From NCBI RefSeq assembly GCF_002270055.1, contig NZ_NIBG01000011.1, forward strand, positions 82,907 to 146,906: a stretch of DNA of 64,000 nt, given 5' to 3'. Origin of the DNA: Anaeromicrobium sediminis. Its GTDB lineage: Bacteria; Bacillota; Clostridia; Peptostreptococcales; Thermotaleaceae. Shown here piece by piece: positions 38,877 through 48,009 of the stretch (position 1 is its first letter; each line of letters begins with the position of its first letter). The notes beneath the pieces were generated by a model that saw only the letters and a list, made by a program, of their open reading frames with translations, made no database searches and had not been told where the DNA came from. A program made the position numbers and the translations under genes.

Positions 38877-40928
38877 TTGAGCAGTTTAAAAGAGTCCATA
38901 CAATATTTAAAAGGGGTGGGACCTAAAAAAGCAAGCCTTTTAAATAATATTAATATACACACTGTAGAGGATATCCTTTATTATTTTCCAAGGGATTATG
39001 AGGCGAGAAAAGATTTAATATGCTTAAATAAAATCAATAAATCCGGAAAATATTTAATAAAAGTTAGAATAAACTCTAATATAGAAGAGAGCAAAGTAAG
39101 AAAAGGATTGAAAGTGTATAAGTGTATAGGAGAAGATAATACGGGTAAAATTCGTATTTCTTTTTTTAATTCTCCCTTTATTAAAAATTTATTTCACATT
39201 GGTAGAGAAGTTTATTTGTATGGTGAAGTTAAAAAAAGTTTTTCAGGTTTGCAAATTACCCATCCCGAATATAAGTTTAACGAAACCGAATATAAAAATC
39301 ATATAATGCCCATATATAATTTGACTAGGGGCCTTAATCAAAACGATTTGAGCAAATTAACATATAAAGTTATACAAGACCATATAACTATTGTAGATGA
39401 ATATATTCCTGAATGTATTAGGAATGAGTATAGAATATGTGATATTAAGTATGCTCTGAAAAATATACATTTTCCACAGTCTATTGAGAAAATGAAAATA
39501 TCTAAGTATCGCTTGGTCTTTGAAGAATTACTACTACTCCAATTAGCTCTTTTTATGGTGAAAAATCAAATTGCAAATGAAGAGGGAGTATCATTTAAGC
39601 ATAAAAATGAAGTGGATGATTTTATAAAATCTCTTCCCTTTCAATTGACAGGTGCACAAAGGAATGTAGTGGAAGAAATAAAAAAGGATCTAGAATGTGA
39701 TAAACCTATGAATAGGCTTGTACAGGGTGATGTAGGATCTGGTAAAACTGTTGTGGCGTTAATCTCTTTGCTAGAAGCTGTTTTTAATGGATATCAAGGA
39801 GCTCTTATGGCTCCTACTGAGATACTCGCACAACAGCATTATGAAGGTTGTATTAAACTATATGAAGGTTTAGATGTGAAGGTGGAGTTATTAACGGGAA
39901 GTACTAAAGCTAAAAAGAAAGAACAAATTTTAAATGATTTAAAAAATGGCAATGTGGATATTGTAATAGGGACTCATTCTTTAATACAAGATAAGGTAGA
40001 ATTTAAAAACTTGGCACTAGTAATAACAGATGAACAACATAGATTTGGAGTAAATCAAAGAAATGTATTTGCTAAAAAGGGAATTAACCCTAATATTTTA
40101 GTTATGACAGCTACACCTATTCCCAGGACTCTAGCTCTTATTTTATATGGGGATTTAGATGTATCTATTATAGATGAACTTCCACCTGGAAGAAAAGAAA
40201 TCAAGACTTATGGAAGTACAGAAAAGGATAAGGGAAAAGTATATGAATTTATTAAAAAAGAGGTAGAAAAAGGTAGACAAGCTTATGTGGTTGCTCCTCT
40301 GGTGGAAGAATCAGAAACCTTAGAGATAAATTCAGCCACTGAAATTTATGAGAATATAAAGGAGCATTATTTTAAAGATTATAATGTAGGTCTAGTACAT
40401 GGTAAAATGAAAAATAAAGATAAAGAAGAAATAATGAATAGATTCAAAAATGGAGAAGTTCACATATTAGTGGCAACTACAGTTATAGAAGTAGGAGTTA
40501 ATGTACCTAATGCATCCATAATGGTTATAGAAAATAGTGAACGATTCGGATTAGCTCAATTACATCAGTTGAGAGGTAGAGTTGGAAGAGGCGAATATCA
40601 ATCCTATTGTATTCTCATTAACAATGGGAAAAGTCCTGTGGCTAAGGAACGGGTAGAAATAATGACTAAAACTAATGATGGTTTTATAATAGCAGAAGAA
40701 GATTTGAAAATTAGAGGACCAGGAGAATTTTTTGGAACTATACAGCATGGTATTCCTCAACTTAAAATGGCAAATTTATTTAGGCATATGAAAATATTAA
40801 AATTAGTTCAAAAGAAAGCTGAGATAATAATTAAAGAAGATCCAGTTTTAAAATCTGAAAAATATGAAGGATTAAAAAAGAAGATAATAAATGAATTTGG
40901 AAAGTTTATAGAAAACATTAGTTTATAG
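38877..40928 (+). CDS. recG: ATP-dependent DNA helicase RecG
   Basis: RecG (683 aa) remodels stalled replication forks and Holliday junctions. The N-terminal wedge/OB domain recognises branched DNA (residues 1-240). The helicase core has QGDVGSGKTVVAL, a DEQH box in ITDEQHRFGV, TATPIPRTL and QLRGRVGRGEYQS. The start is TTG at 38877, with GGAGGGG and AAAGG upstream and the conserved SLKESIQYLKGVGPKKA right after it. It is monocistronic, with its own promoter. Confidence 0.97.
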   Translation: MSSLKESIQYLKGVGPKKASLLNNINIHTVEDILYYFPRDYEARKDLICLNKINKSGKYLIKVRINSNIEESKVRKGLKVYKCIGEDNTGKIRISFFNSPFIKNLFHIGREVYLYGEVKKSFSGLQITHPEYKFNETEYKNHIMPIYNLTRGLNQNDLSKLTYKVIQDHITIVDEYIPECIRNEYRICDIKYALKNIHFPQSIEKMKISKYRLVFEELLLLQLALFMVKNQIANEEGVSFKHKNEVDDFIKSLPFQLTGAQRNVVEEIKKDLECDKPMNRLVQGDVGSGKTVVALISLLEAVFNGYQGALMAPTEILAQQHYEGCIKLYEGLDVKVELLTGSTKAKKKEQILNDLKNGNVDIVIGTHSLIQDKVEFKNLALVITDEQHRFGVNQRNVFAKKGINPNILVMTATPIPRTLALILYGDLDVSIIDELPPGRKEIKTYGSTEKDKGKVYEFIKKEVEKGRQAYVVAPLVEESETLEINSATEIYENIKEHYFKDYNVGLVHGKMKNKDKEEIMNRFKNGEVHILVATTVIEVGVNVPNASIMVIENSERFGLAQLHQLRGRVGRGEYQSYCILINNGKSPVAKERVEIMTKTNDGFIIAEEDLKIRGPGEFFGTIQHGIPQLKMANLFRHMKILKLVQKKAEIIIKEDPVLKSEKYEGLKKKIINEFGKFIENISL

Positions 40929-41099
40929 TGTATAGAAAGTAGTAAATTAATGAAAACTGTATAAGGATATAATTTTTTGAAGGATGTACTTATAAAACCT
41001 CTTATTGCTACCAGTTGGTAGAAAAGTAAAAAACTACTAGATATAATTTATCTAATATTGGTTAAATTAATAGTACAAGGCAATAGGAGGTGAAACTTA

Positions 41100-41303
41100 A
41101 TGAATAATGGTAATACAAAAGCTGTACCAGAAGCTAAGGCAGCATTAAGTCAAATGAAGTATGAAATCGCTAATGAACTAGGATTAAGCGATTATCAAGG
41201 AATGGATAAGGGAAATTTAACAGCAAGACAAAACGGTTATGTTGGTGGATATATGACTAAACGTTTAGTTGAAATGGCTGAGCAACAATTATCAGGAAAA
41301 TAG
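41100..41303 (+). CDS. Alpha/beta-type small acid-soluble spore protein (SASP)
   Basis: DNA-binding spore protein, 67 aa, that saturates spore DNA and protects it from UV and heat; it is degraded by GPR on germination. The GPR cleavage region KYEIANELGL and the second conserved block GNLTARQNGYVGGYMTKRLVEMAEQQL are both present. The start is ATG with AGGAGGTG upstream. Forespore expression by sigma-G, encoded at 115-888, is expected, but I could not identify a clear sigma-G promoter in the 170 bp upstream. Confidence 0.96.
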   Translation: MNNGNTKAVPEAKAALSQMKYEIANELGLSDYQGMDKGNLTARQNGYVGGYMTKRLVEMAEQQLSGK

Positions 41304-41313
41304 GAAATAAGGA

Positions 41314-41358
41314 CTAAATAATAAGAGAAGAGGCTAAGCCTCTTCTCTTATTATTTAG
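41314..41358 (+). terminator. 21-bp hairpin after the SASP gene
   Basis: Perfect stem of about 21 bp around loop TAA (arms end AGAAGAGGC / GCCTCTTCT). It is the likely 3' end of the SASP mRNA, though only a short T stretch lies within the descending arm. Confidence 0.7.
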
Positions 41359-41374
41359 CTTAAAGTATAAAAAA

Positions 41375-41399
41375 AATACTGGTGAAAATCACCAGTATT
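41375..41399 (-). terminator. Minus-strand terminator with no minus-strand gene upstream
   Basis: Reading the minus strand: AATACTGGTGA-TTT-TCACCAGTATT followed by a T run, a textbook terminator. No minus-strand gene lies to its right (41400-41564), which suggests an unannotated minus-strand transcript or a barrier to antisense transcription. The rest of this intergenic stretch is AT-rich with AAGCTT-flanked inverted repeats. Confidence 0.65.
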
Positions 41400-41511
41400 G
41401 GGAGAGGAGAAATGAAGAAAAAAGCTTCAAGGGGAATTTGATTTAAAAGCTTTTCAATATTAATTATGTGTAAAATTAATATTAATTATTCTAGTTTATA
41501 TTAATTAGATT

Positions 41512-41540
41512 TTGTCTATCTTTTACATATATGCTAAAAT
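41512..41540 (+). promoter_or_regulatory. Promoter of rsmD-coaD
   Basis: TTGTCT at 41512-41517, 17-base spacer, TAAAAT at 41535-41540 preceded by TGC (extended -10); 25 bp before the rsmD start. Confidence 0.68.
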
Positions 41541-41564
41541 ATAATAATGAGAGGAGAGAGATAG

Positions 41565-42119
41565 TTGAGAGTCATTTCAGGAAGAGCCAGAGGAAGAAGA
41601 TTGAATTCTCCTAAAGGAACAAATACTAGACCTACAACAGATAGGGTAAAAGAATCCATATTCAGTATTATAAATTTTTACATACAAGATAGCAAAATAT
41701 TAGATTTATTTGCTGGAACAGGAGCGCTAGGTATTGAGGCTATCAGTCGAGGTGCAGAATATGGAGTCTTTGTGGATAATGATAAAAATAGTATTAAAAC
41801 TATAAAAGAAAATTTAGAAAACATGGGATTTGAAAAGGAAAGTACTGTGTTATATTGTGATGTAGATGCTGCTATAAGTAAACTAAGCACTAAAGGTGAA
41901 AAGTTTCATATTATATTTATGGACCCACCATATTTAAAAGGTTTTATTGAGCCATCCCTAGAAAAAATATATAATAGTGAGATTTTAACCGAGGATGGAA
42001 TTATTTTAATAGAACATGATGTAAAAGATATTTTAATAGAAAATATAGCAGGATTTTATAAATATAAAGAGAAAAAATATGGAAATACTTTAATATCCAT
42101 TTATAAGAAGGAGGAGTAA
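41565..42119 (+). CDS. rsmD: 16S rRNA (guanine(966)-N(2))-methyltransferase RsmD
   Basis: Methylates G966 of 16S rRNA; 184 aa. Start signature [21 protein letters not shown] motif [19 protein letters not shown] and catalytic motif MDPPYLKG. The start is TTG at 41565 with GAGGAGAG upstream. Two bases separate it from coaD, the conserved pair. Confidence 0.96.
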   Translation: MRVISGRARGRRLNSPKGTNTRPTTDRVKESIFSIINFYIQDSKILDLFAGTGALGIEAISRGAEYGVFVDNDKNSIKTIKENLENMGFEKESTVLYCDVDAAISKLSTKGEKFHIIFMDPPYLKGFIEPSLEKIYNSEILTEDGIILIEHDVKDILIENIAGFYKYKEKKYGNTLISIYKKEE

Positions 42120-42121
42120 CG

Positions 42122-42607
42122 GTGAAAATAGGCATATGTCCAGGTAGCTTTGATCCAGTTACTAATGGACATTTAGACATTATTAAGAGAGCTTCACATG
42201 TTGTAGACAAAGTTGTGGTGGCAGTATTAAACAATCCTTTTAAAAATCCGCTGTTTACCATAGAAGAGAGAATAAATATTTTAAAAGAAGCCACAAAGGA
42301 TATTCCAAATGTGGAAATAGACTGTTTTAGTGGTTTATTAGTAGACTATGTTAATGTGAAGAAGGCAGATGTAATTATAAAAGGATTAAGGGCTGTATCT
42401 GATTTTGAATATGAGTTTCAAATGGCTTTGATGAACAAAAAGTTAAATAAAAATGTTGAAACTATGTTTATGATGACTAGTAGTGAGTATTCCTACTTAA
42501 GCTCTAGCATAGTAAAAGAAACTTTTAAATTAAATGGATGTATTGAAGGTCTAGTACCAGATTATGTAATTGATGCAATGAGAAAAAAGTTTAAAGATGC
42601 ACGATAG
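42122..42607 (+). CDS. coaD: Pantetheine-phosphate adenylyltransferase (PPAT)
   Basis: Fourth step of coenzyme A synthesis, 161 aa. The nucleotidyltransferase motif [15 protein letters not shown] (HxGH-type TNGH) is near the N-terminus; [25 protein letters not shown] and [17 protein letters not shown] (substrate site) follow. The start is GTG with AAGGAGG upstream. The earlier CoA gene coaBC is missing from its common place at about 24.1 kb. Confidence 0.97.
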   Translation: MKIGICPGSFDPVTNGHLDIIKRASHVVDKVVVAVLNNPFKNPLFTIEERINILKEATKDIPNVEIDCFSGLLVDYVNVKKADVIIKGLRAVSDFEYEFQMALMNKKLNKNVETMFMMTSSEYSYLSSSIVKETFKLNGCIEGLVPDYVIDAMRKKFKDAR

Positions 42608-42625
42608 TTAAAGGGGGTGCAATTT

Positions 42626-43072
42626 ATGAATGTTTTAAAGCTATTAGATGAGTTAGAGGATATAATAGAAAGTAGTTCGTCTATTCCCTTTGCAGGAAAA
42701 ACCTTTGTAGATAAAGATGAAATATTAGAAATAATTAAAGACATAAGGCTACAATTGCCAGATGAAGTAAAACAGGCCGTGTGGATTAAGGAAGAAAGAC
42801 AAAAAATTCTTATAGAAGCACAACATGAAGCCGATAATATAATTGATGATGCAAAGGATCATATAGAGCAAATGGTGGAAAAGGATGAGGTAACAAAGCA
42901 AGCTCAAAAGAGGGCAGAAGAAATAATTGCACAGGCTCAGGAAAGTGCTAAGGAAATGAGAATTGGCGCTAGACAATATACAGATGAACTTTTACTTAAT
43001 ATGGAAAGTCAATTAGAAAATATGCTAGGCACTATTAAAGAGAATAGAAATGAATTAAAGGGTATGAGATAA
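42626..43072 (+). CDS. Coiled-coil protein, ATP synthase subunit b-like, unknown function
   Basis: Hypothetical protein, 148 aa, in a clostridial family usually annotated just as ATPase. After an N-terminal part (MNVLKLLDELEDIIESSSSIPF) it is a long charged coiled coil (about 50-145) resembling the stalk of F0 subunit b, but it has no membrane segment or nucleotide-binding motif. ATG 42626 is 8 bases from AAGGGGG; the in-frame GTG at 42617 lies in the ribosome binding site. It follows coaD by 18 bp and ends at a terminator shared with ylbJ. Confidence 0.8.
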   Translation: MNVLKLLDELEDIIESSSSIPFAGKTFVDKDEILEIIKDIRLQLPDEVKQAVWIKEERQKILIEAQHEADNIIDDAKDHIEQMVEKDEVTKQAQKRAEEIIAQAQESAKEMRIGARQYTDELLLNMESQLENMLGTIKENRNELKGMR

Positions 43073-43092
43073 TCTCATACCCTATTTTTTTT
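43059..43092. terminator. Terminator between the coiled-coil gene and ylbJ (convergent)
   Basis: AGGGTATGAGA / TCTCATACCCT stem with a three-base loop and eight T's on the + strand. Both convergent genes end within it. Confidence 0.88.
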
Positions 43093-44325
43093 GGAAATAA
43101 CTATAAAGAATAGTCCTAACAATAATAGGCCCAAGTTAAAATGTAAAAATAAGAAAAATGAATATTTGAATTTTGCCATAAAACCTAAGCTGAAAATAGG
43201 TTCATATAAGTCATTAAATACGCCTTTTGAAGTAAAGAGACCATGGGGATAGAAAATACATAATGAAAAAGCCAAAAGAGCAGAAAAAAAGCTATGTATA
43301 ACCTTACTAAAGATATATATGCCGCAACTTAAATCTGTTTTAGATATAATGCTTAATGATTGGGCATGTATAGATAAACCGCTCCATGAAATTATTAATG
43401 ATGCAAAAACAGCTTGATTTCTAAAGGATAAAGACTCTATCAAAGATAATTCTCTACATCCTACAGTTATTTCAATAAAGCCACTTATAAGGGCTGTATA
43501 TATTTTCCTATCTAGAGAGCCTAAAAGGGGCATAGAGCTTATTTTAATAGTAAGTGCCTCAATTATATTGCCATGCTTTATTATTTGAATTAAAACTGAA
43601 AACAAAATGATGTAACCACCTATAACAAATAGAACTTCCATACCCTTTTTTACAGATTCAGAAAATATTACACCAAATGAATTGTTGGTATTTTTCATGT
43701 ATGAAAGGGAAGTTTTAATTTTCCCAGAATAAGTGGTTTTATTTAATGAAAAATTATTAGATTTAGATTTTTTATAAAATCTAAATGTAAAACCTGTCAT
43801 TAAGGATCCTAGATAATGGGAAATTAAAATCAATATGCCTAAGGATTTATTTTGAAACATACCTATAGCTACTGCACCAAGGATGAAAAGGGGGCCAGAA
43901 GTACTGCAAAAGGAGAGTAATCTTTGACCGTCCTCCTTGGAAATGAGATTGTCTTCTCGTAATTGGGAAGTTAATTTTACTCCCATGGGATAGCCAGATG
44001 CAATGCTCATTAAAAATATGAAAGACCCTTCACCAGGAACGTTAAATATGGGCTTTACTATGGGTTCTAACAAAGTGCCTATAAAGCGAACGAAGCCTAA
44101 TCGTATGAGCATTTCTGTCCCAATGAAAAATGGAAGTAGTGCAGGAAGTACCACATTAATCCAAGTGGATACACCTAATTTGGCGCCTTCATAGGATACC
44201 TTAGGATTTAGAGCAATAGAGCATATAAATGATAATATGAGTAAAAGCAATAAGGCTTTACGAATTATAAGTGGATAGTATATAAACAATAAAAATATAA
44301 GGACAATAGTTATAAAAATGAACAT
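43075..44325 (-). CDS. ylbJ: Sporulation integral membrane protein YlbJ
   Basis: Polytopic membrane protein of 416 aa, required for spore cortex formation in B. subtilis and structurally like nucleoside transporters. Gate-type motifs are present: GVSTWINVVLPALLPFFIGTEML and ASGYPMGVKLTSQL, later ISGFIEITVGCREL and SWSGLSIHAQSLSI. The start is set at 44325 because TGGGAGG lies 8 bases before it; an ATG five codons earlier would include the ribosome binding site. An inverted repeat upstream could mask that site. The tmcAL gene lies upstream on the same strand. Confidence 0.93.
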   Translation of the reverse strand: MFIFITIVLIFLLFIYYPLIIRKALLLLLILSFICSIALNPKVSYEGAKLGVSTWINVVLPALLPFFIGTEMLIRLGFVRFIGTLLEPIVKPIFNVPGEGSFIFLMSIASGYPMGVKLTSQLREDNLISKEDGQRLLSFCSTSGPLFILGAVAIGMFQNKSLGILILISHYLGSLMTGFTFRFYKKSKSNNFSLNKTTYSGKIKTSLSYMKNTNNSFGVIFSESVKKGMEVLFVIGGYIILFSVLIQIIKHGNIIEALTIKISSMPLLGSLDRKIYTALISGFIEITVGCRELSLIESLSFRNQAVFASLIISWSGLSIHAQSLSIISKTDLSCGIYIFSKVIHSFFSALLAFSLCIFYPHGLFTSKGVFNDLYEPIFSLGFMAKFKYSFFLFLHFNLGLLLLGLFFIVISKKNRV

Positions 44326-44333
44326 AAATTCCT

Positions 44334-44393
44334 CCCACAATATTTTATGACCTAAAGGTAAAACTAAAAATACCTATAATATTTTATTGTGGG
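44334..44393 (-). repeat. Inverted repeat over the ylbJ ribosome binding site
   Basis: CCCACAATA (44334-44342) and TATTGTGGG (44385-44393) are exact inverted copies, with an inner AGGTA/TACCT stem. On the minus strand the repeat's GGG is part of the ylbJ Shine-Dalgarno sequence, so a hairpin in the tmcAL-ylbJ spacer could limit ylbJ translation. Confidence 0.45.
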
Positions 44394-44422
44394 AAAAATT
44401 GAATTAGTACTTTTTATAAAAA

Positions 44423-45652
44423 TTATCTTTTCATATAAGGTCTATTATAGTAATCATAGCCTCCGTAACGTAGATTTGGATTTGCAATTGATAAGGTGTA
44501 TAAATCTGTAGCTAAAATATCCAAAGAAAGCATGGATAAGGCCTTAGAATCAATGGATTGTTTATTTATATTAGTGAGTATTGGTACCAAAGATTTTTCT
44601 TTCATGGCTTTAAGTAACTCTGTACCTTTAGGAGAAAAACCTAGTACACGAGCATAAAGGGGTCCTGTATTCCTAAAACAGTCTAGAGTATCCTTTGTAT
44701 ATCCCATTAAAGAGTGAATCAAAATTCTTTGAATTCTAGTAAGTGCATATCTTTTAGTCTTTACATTATCTAATAAAGAATCAATATGGATGGCTTTAGT
44801 TGCACTGGACTTAAGCCTATTTTCTAAGCCCTCTCCCACATCAACAATATTTCTTAAATACTCTGGAGAAGATTTTCTTAAAGTTTGAATAATCATTTGG
44901 CTAAAGTCATTATAAAAAACTGGTTTATAATATTCTATTAAAGATTTCTGTAGTACTTTGTAACTTTCACTAGGCATTACACCTTTTAAAGTTTCATCGC
45001 ATGGATTTTCAAGTAAAAGTTTTCTTATGGCAGTAGCACTACATATATTGCCATATAACTCTTTAGAATGATAACCAGCCTTATATCTTTTCACTGTAGA
45101 TGGTGTAATAGAACTACCTAGCTTTAGTAGAGATTTTATATACTCAATGCCCAATATGTTGTTAGGAGAACCTATAATATTTGACAGACTATCTTCATTA
45201 AAGTACTTAAATAAAGCCCTTTCTCTAGCAGCAGGATAGGAAATACCCTCCTTTAAGAACTCTTTTAAATAATGGGTATATTCATCAGGTTCCTCGTTTA
45301 AGACCTTGCTGATTCTTGTCAAATCATCCACATTACCTAGTTCGCTTCCAAAGCTTATGGAATCTACAATGTTCATACTATTTAAAAGGGAAACAGCACC
45401 AAAGGCAAAAAATTCAGCACTATTACAAGCATACACAAAGGGTAGTTCTATAACCAGGTCTACACCTTCATCAATAGCCATTTTAGCTCGAGTCCATTTG
45501 TCTAATATGGCAGGTTCTCCCCTTTGAAGAAAATTACCACTCATAACTACTATAGAGTGAGTTCCTTTAGTATTTTTTAAAGATTCTATTAAATGATATT
45601 TATGTCCATTGTGAAAGGGATTATATTCAGCCACAATTCCAACTACATTCAT
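44423..45652 (-). CDS. tmcAL: tRNA(Met) cytidine acetate ligase TmcAL (YlbM)
   Basis: Uses acetate and ATP to make N4-acetylcytidine at the wobble base of elongator tRNA(Met); 409 aa. The HIGH-like nucleotidyltransferase motif appears as AEYNPFHNGHKYHL near the N-terminus, with VVMSGNFLQRGEPAILDKWTRAKMAI and ELPFVYACNSAEFFAFGAV. The start complement is at 45650-45652 with GGAGGTAA upstream. Its acetate substrate links loosely to ackA, divergent on the other side. Confidence 0.94.
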   Translation of the reverse strand: MNVVGIVAEYNPFHNGHKYHLIESLKNTKGTHSIVVMSGNFLQRGEPAILDKWTRAKMAIDEGVDLVIELPFVYACNSAEFFAFGAVSLLNSMNIVDSISFGSELGNVDDLTRISKVLNEEPDEYTHYLKEFLKEGISYPAARERALFKYFNEDSLSNIIGSPNNILGIEYIKSLLKLGSSITPSTVKRYKAGYHSKELYGNICSATAIRKLLLENPCDETLKGVMPSESYKVLQKSLIEYYKPVFYNDFSQMIIQTLRKSSPEYLRNIVDVGEGLENRLKSSATKAIHIDSLLDNVKTKRYALTRIQRILIHSLMGYTKDTLDCFRNTGPLYARVLGFSPKGTELLKAMKEKSLVPILTNINKQSIDSKALSMLSLDILATDLYTLSIANPNLRYGGYDYYNRPYMKR

Positions 45653-45789
45653 ACTTAAATTACCTCCATGAATAGAAATTAAAATAATTAGTCATAATGT
45701 TTAAATAAAATACTCATTAAGTTTACATATATAATATTACTAAAATTGTCTAATATTATCAAAGAAAGTAAATAAATTTGCATAAATAC

Positions 45790-45831
45790 TTGAAAAAATT
45801 CACCAGTAGATTATAATAAAAATGGTATAAT
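45790..45831 (+). promoter_or_regulatory. Tandem promoters of ackA
   Basis: TTGAAA at 45790-45795, 16-base spacer, TATAAT at 45812-45817; then an extended -10 TG-G-TATAAT at 45823-45831. Two overlapping promoters fit a strongly expressed gene. Confidence 0.6.
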
Positions 45832-45885
45832 GAATTTTTTTTGTGAGGATTTTAGGGAAATTCACATAACGAGGAGGAGCAAACA

Positions 45886-47082
45886 ATGAAAGTATTAGTT
45901 ATTAACTGTGGAAGTTCATCTTTAAAGTATCAATTAATTAACATGGAAAATCAAGAGGTATTAGGAAAAGGTTTGGTGGAAAGAATTGGAATCGAAGGTT
46001 CTGTATTAAAACACGAAGCTAAAGGTGTTGAAGGAAAAGTTGTAATAGAACAAGAAATGAAAGATCACAAAGTAGCTCTAGGATTAGTATTAGACGCTTT
46101 AGTAGACGAAAAGCATGGAGCAGTTAAAGAATTATCTGAAATCTCTGCTGTAGGACATAGAGTAGTTCATGGAGGAGAAAAGTTCAATGGTTCTGTAATC
46201 ATTACTGATGAAGTAATGGCTGCTATGGAAGAATGTGTTGAATTAGCACCTCTACATAACCCTGCTAACATAATGGGAATCAACGCTATTAAAGAGTTAA
46301 TGCCTGAGGTACCTAATGTGGGTGTATTTGACACTGCATTCCATCAAACGATGCCAAAGGAAGCATACTTATATGCGCTACCTTATGAATTATATGAAGA
46401 ACACGGAGTAAGAAGATATGGATTCCATGGAACTAGCCATAGATACGTATCTGAAAGAGTAAGTGCCATGTTAGGAAAAGACTTAAAAGACTTAAAGGTA
46501 ATTACTTGCCACTTAGGAAATGGAGCTAGTTTAGCTGCTATAGATGGAGGTAAATGTGTAGATACTAGTATGGGATTAACTCCACTTGAAGGTTTAGTAA
46601 TGGGAACTCGTTGTGGAGATATAGACCCTGCTATAATCCCTTTTGTAATGGATAAAGAAGGATTAGATACTAAGGGAATAAACAATGTATTAAATAAGAA
46701 GTCTGGAGTACTTGGTATATCAGGAGTAAGCAGTGACTTTAGAGATATAGAAAATGCTGCTGGTGATGGAAATGAAAGAGCAGACCTTGCCCTTAAGATT
46801 TTCGATAGAAGAGTTAAGAAATATATTGCATCATATGCTGCTGTAATGGGTGGAGTAGATGCTATTGTATTTACAGCAGGTCTTGGTGAAAACTCAGCCT
46901 CAAATAGAAAGGAAATCTGTGAAGGATTAGAATTCATGGGAGTAAAAGTTGATGCTGAGAAGAATAATATGAGAGGTAAGGAAGCTGTAGTAAGCGCAGA
47001 TGACTCAAAGGTTAAAGTATTAGTTATACCTACGAATGAAGAACTTATGATAGCTAAAGATACTCAAGAGTTATTAAAATAA
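45886..47082 (+). CDS. ackA: Acetate kinase
   Basis: Converts acetyl-phosphate and ADP to acetate and ATP, the main energy step of many fermenters; 398 aa. Signatures: [61 protein letters not shown] and [16 protein letters not shown]. The start is ATG with GAGGAGG upstream. Codons here use more C-ending forms (AAC, TTC, CAC) than neighbours, consistent with high expression. The usual partner pta is absent from the position just upstream, where tmcAL diverges. Confidence 0.97.
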   Translation: MKVLVINCGSSSLKYQLINMENQEVLGKGLVERIGIEGSVLKHEAKGVEGKVVIEQEMKDHKVALGLVLDALVDEKHGAVKELSEISAVGHRVVHGGEKFNGSVIITDEVMAAMEECVELAPLHNPANIMGINAIKELMPEVPNVGVFDTAFHQTMPKEAYLYALPYELYEEHGVRRYGFHGTSHRYVSERVSAMLGKDLKDLKVITCHLGNGASLAAIDGGKCVDTSMGLTPLEGLVMGTRCGDIDPAIIPFVMDKEGLDTKGINNVLNKKSGVLGISGVSSDFRDIENAAGDGNERADLALKIFDRRVKKYIASYAAVMGGVDAIVFTAGLGENSASNRKEICEGLEFMGVKVDAEKNNMRGKEAVVSADDSKVKVLVIPTNEELMIAKDTQELLK

Positions 47083-47179
47083 AAATCAACTAAAAAAACT
47101 GATTTTTATAGGGTAACTAGGATCATAATAATAGTAGTTACTTAAAATAATTTAAAAGGTGGGTATAGCCCACCTTTTT
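47081..47179 (+). terminator. Terminators after ackA
   Basis: A weak stem AAAAATCA / TGATTTTT right after the stop codon (47081-47107), then a strong one at 47154-47179: AAAAGGTGGG / CCCACCTTTT with loop TATAG and trailing T's. Confidence 0.82.
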
Positions 47180-47204
47180 GTAACAAAAAAAGTATTGTGA
47201 ACTA

Positions 47205-47222
47205 TCAAGTATTTTTACTTGA
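47205..47222. promoter_or_regulatory. Palindrome over the -35 of the yceD-rpmF promoter
   Basis: TCAAGTA-TTTT-TACTTGA, exact 7-bp arms. The right arm overlaps the -35 TTGACA. Possible operator; the protein is unknown, and the sequence is not a FapR site. Confidence 0.4.
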
Positions 47223-47247
47223 CAAATCTTTTCTACGTTTGTATAAT
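47219..47247 (+). promoter_or_regulatory. Consensus sigma-A promoter of yceD-rpmF
   Basis: Perfect TTGACA (47219-47224), 17-base spacer, TATAAT (47242-47247); 31 bp before the yceD start. The strongest promoter match in the window. Confidence 0.88.
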
Positions 47248-47278
47248 TAAATCTGTTAATGTGACGAGGTGAGATCAT

Positions 47279-47776
47279 ATGAAAATTACCTTAAATGAGT
47301 TAATAGAAAAAAGGAAAGAGTCTATAGATTTAGATATAACTATTCCTGTAGGTGAAATTGGAATGATAAATGAAGAAATAGAGATCATAAGTCCTGTTTC
47401 TTTAAAAGGAAAAATATTCCATGATGATGACTCTATATACTTAGAGGCAGATATAAAAACTAAGGCAGAATGTATATGCCATAGATGCCTACAAAAGTTT
47501 CAAATGGATATTGAAAATCATATTCATGAAAAATTAACTATCAATGAAGAGGAAATGGAAGACTATTATTATATTAATAAAAATCGTCTAGACATAACTG
47601 AGGTCGTTGATAACGTATTGGTTTTAAATATGCCTATGAAACTTGTTTGTGACGAAAATTGTCAAGGATTATGTTTAGCATGTGGTGTGAATTTGAACAA
47701 AGAACAATGTGATTGTGAAAGTGATCAAATTGACCCCAGATTAGCTAAATTAAAAGATTTGTTACTTAATGATTAA
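47279..47776 (+). CDS. YceD family protein (DUF177)
   Basis: DUF177/YceD protein, 165 aa. Members bind or support 23S rRNA maturation and are nearly always next to rpmF. It has two pairs of cysteines (CICHRC, then [13 protein letters not shown]), suggesting a metal site, and ends with [12 protein letters not shown], the family's C-terminal motif. The start is ATG with GAGGTGAG upstream. It is 13 bp upstream of rpmF. Confidence 0.93.
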   Translation: MKITLNELIEKRKESIDLDITIPVGEIGMINEEIEIISPVSLKGKIFHDDDSIYLEADIKTKAECICHRCLQKFQMDIENHIHEKLTINEEEMEDYYYINKNRLDITEVVDNVLVLNMPMKLVCDENCQGLCLACGVNLNKEQCDCESDQIDPRLAKLKDLLLND

Positions 47777-47789
47777 GGAGGTGGAAATA

Positions 47790-47969
47790 ATGGCAGTACC
47801 TAAGCGTAAAACTTCTAAAGCAAGAAGAGATAAGAGAAGAGCATCTAACATAAAAATGACAGCAACAAATGTTGTTGAATGTCCACAATGTCATGAGCCA
47901 AAGCTACAACACAGAGTATGCAAAAAGTGTGGGCACTACAAGAACAAAGAGGTTGTTGCAGTACAATAG
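47790..47969 (+). CDS. rpmF: 50S ribosomal protein L32
   Basis: L32, 59 aa, zinc-binding type: CPQC...CKKCG motif. Typical start [21 protein letters not shown] 47790 is chosen because AAGGAGGTG lies 8 bases upstream; the frame also opens at 47769 but those codons include the ribosome binding site. It is followed by a strong terminator into which repeat copy B is joined. Confidence 0.97.
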   Translation: MAVPKRKTSKARRDKRRASNIKMTATNVVECPQCHEPKLQHRVCKKCGHYKNKEVVAVQ

Positions 47970-47974
47970 TAATT

Positions 47975-48009
47975 AAAGTAGTAATGATAAAATCATTACT
48001 ACTTTTTTT
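47975..48009 (+). terminator. Terminator of rpmF
   Basis: AAAGTAGTAATGA / TCATTACTACTTT stem with loop TAAAA, followed by T's (48003-48009). These T's are also the left arm of the first hairpin of repeat copy B. Confidence 0.9.

Noticed and set aside
41400..41440. Tiny ORF after AGGAG at 41405 (eight codons, MKKKASRGI-like)
   Set aside because: Too short to support, and the region is better explained by hairpins and a minus-strand terminator.
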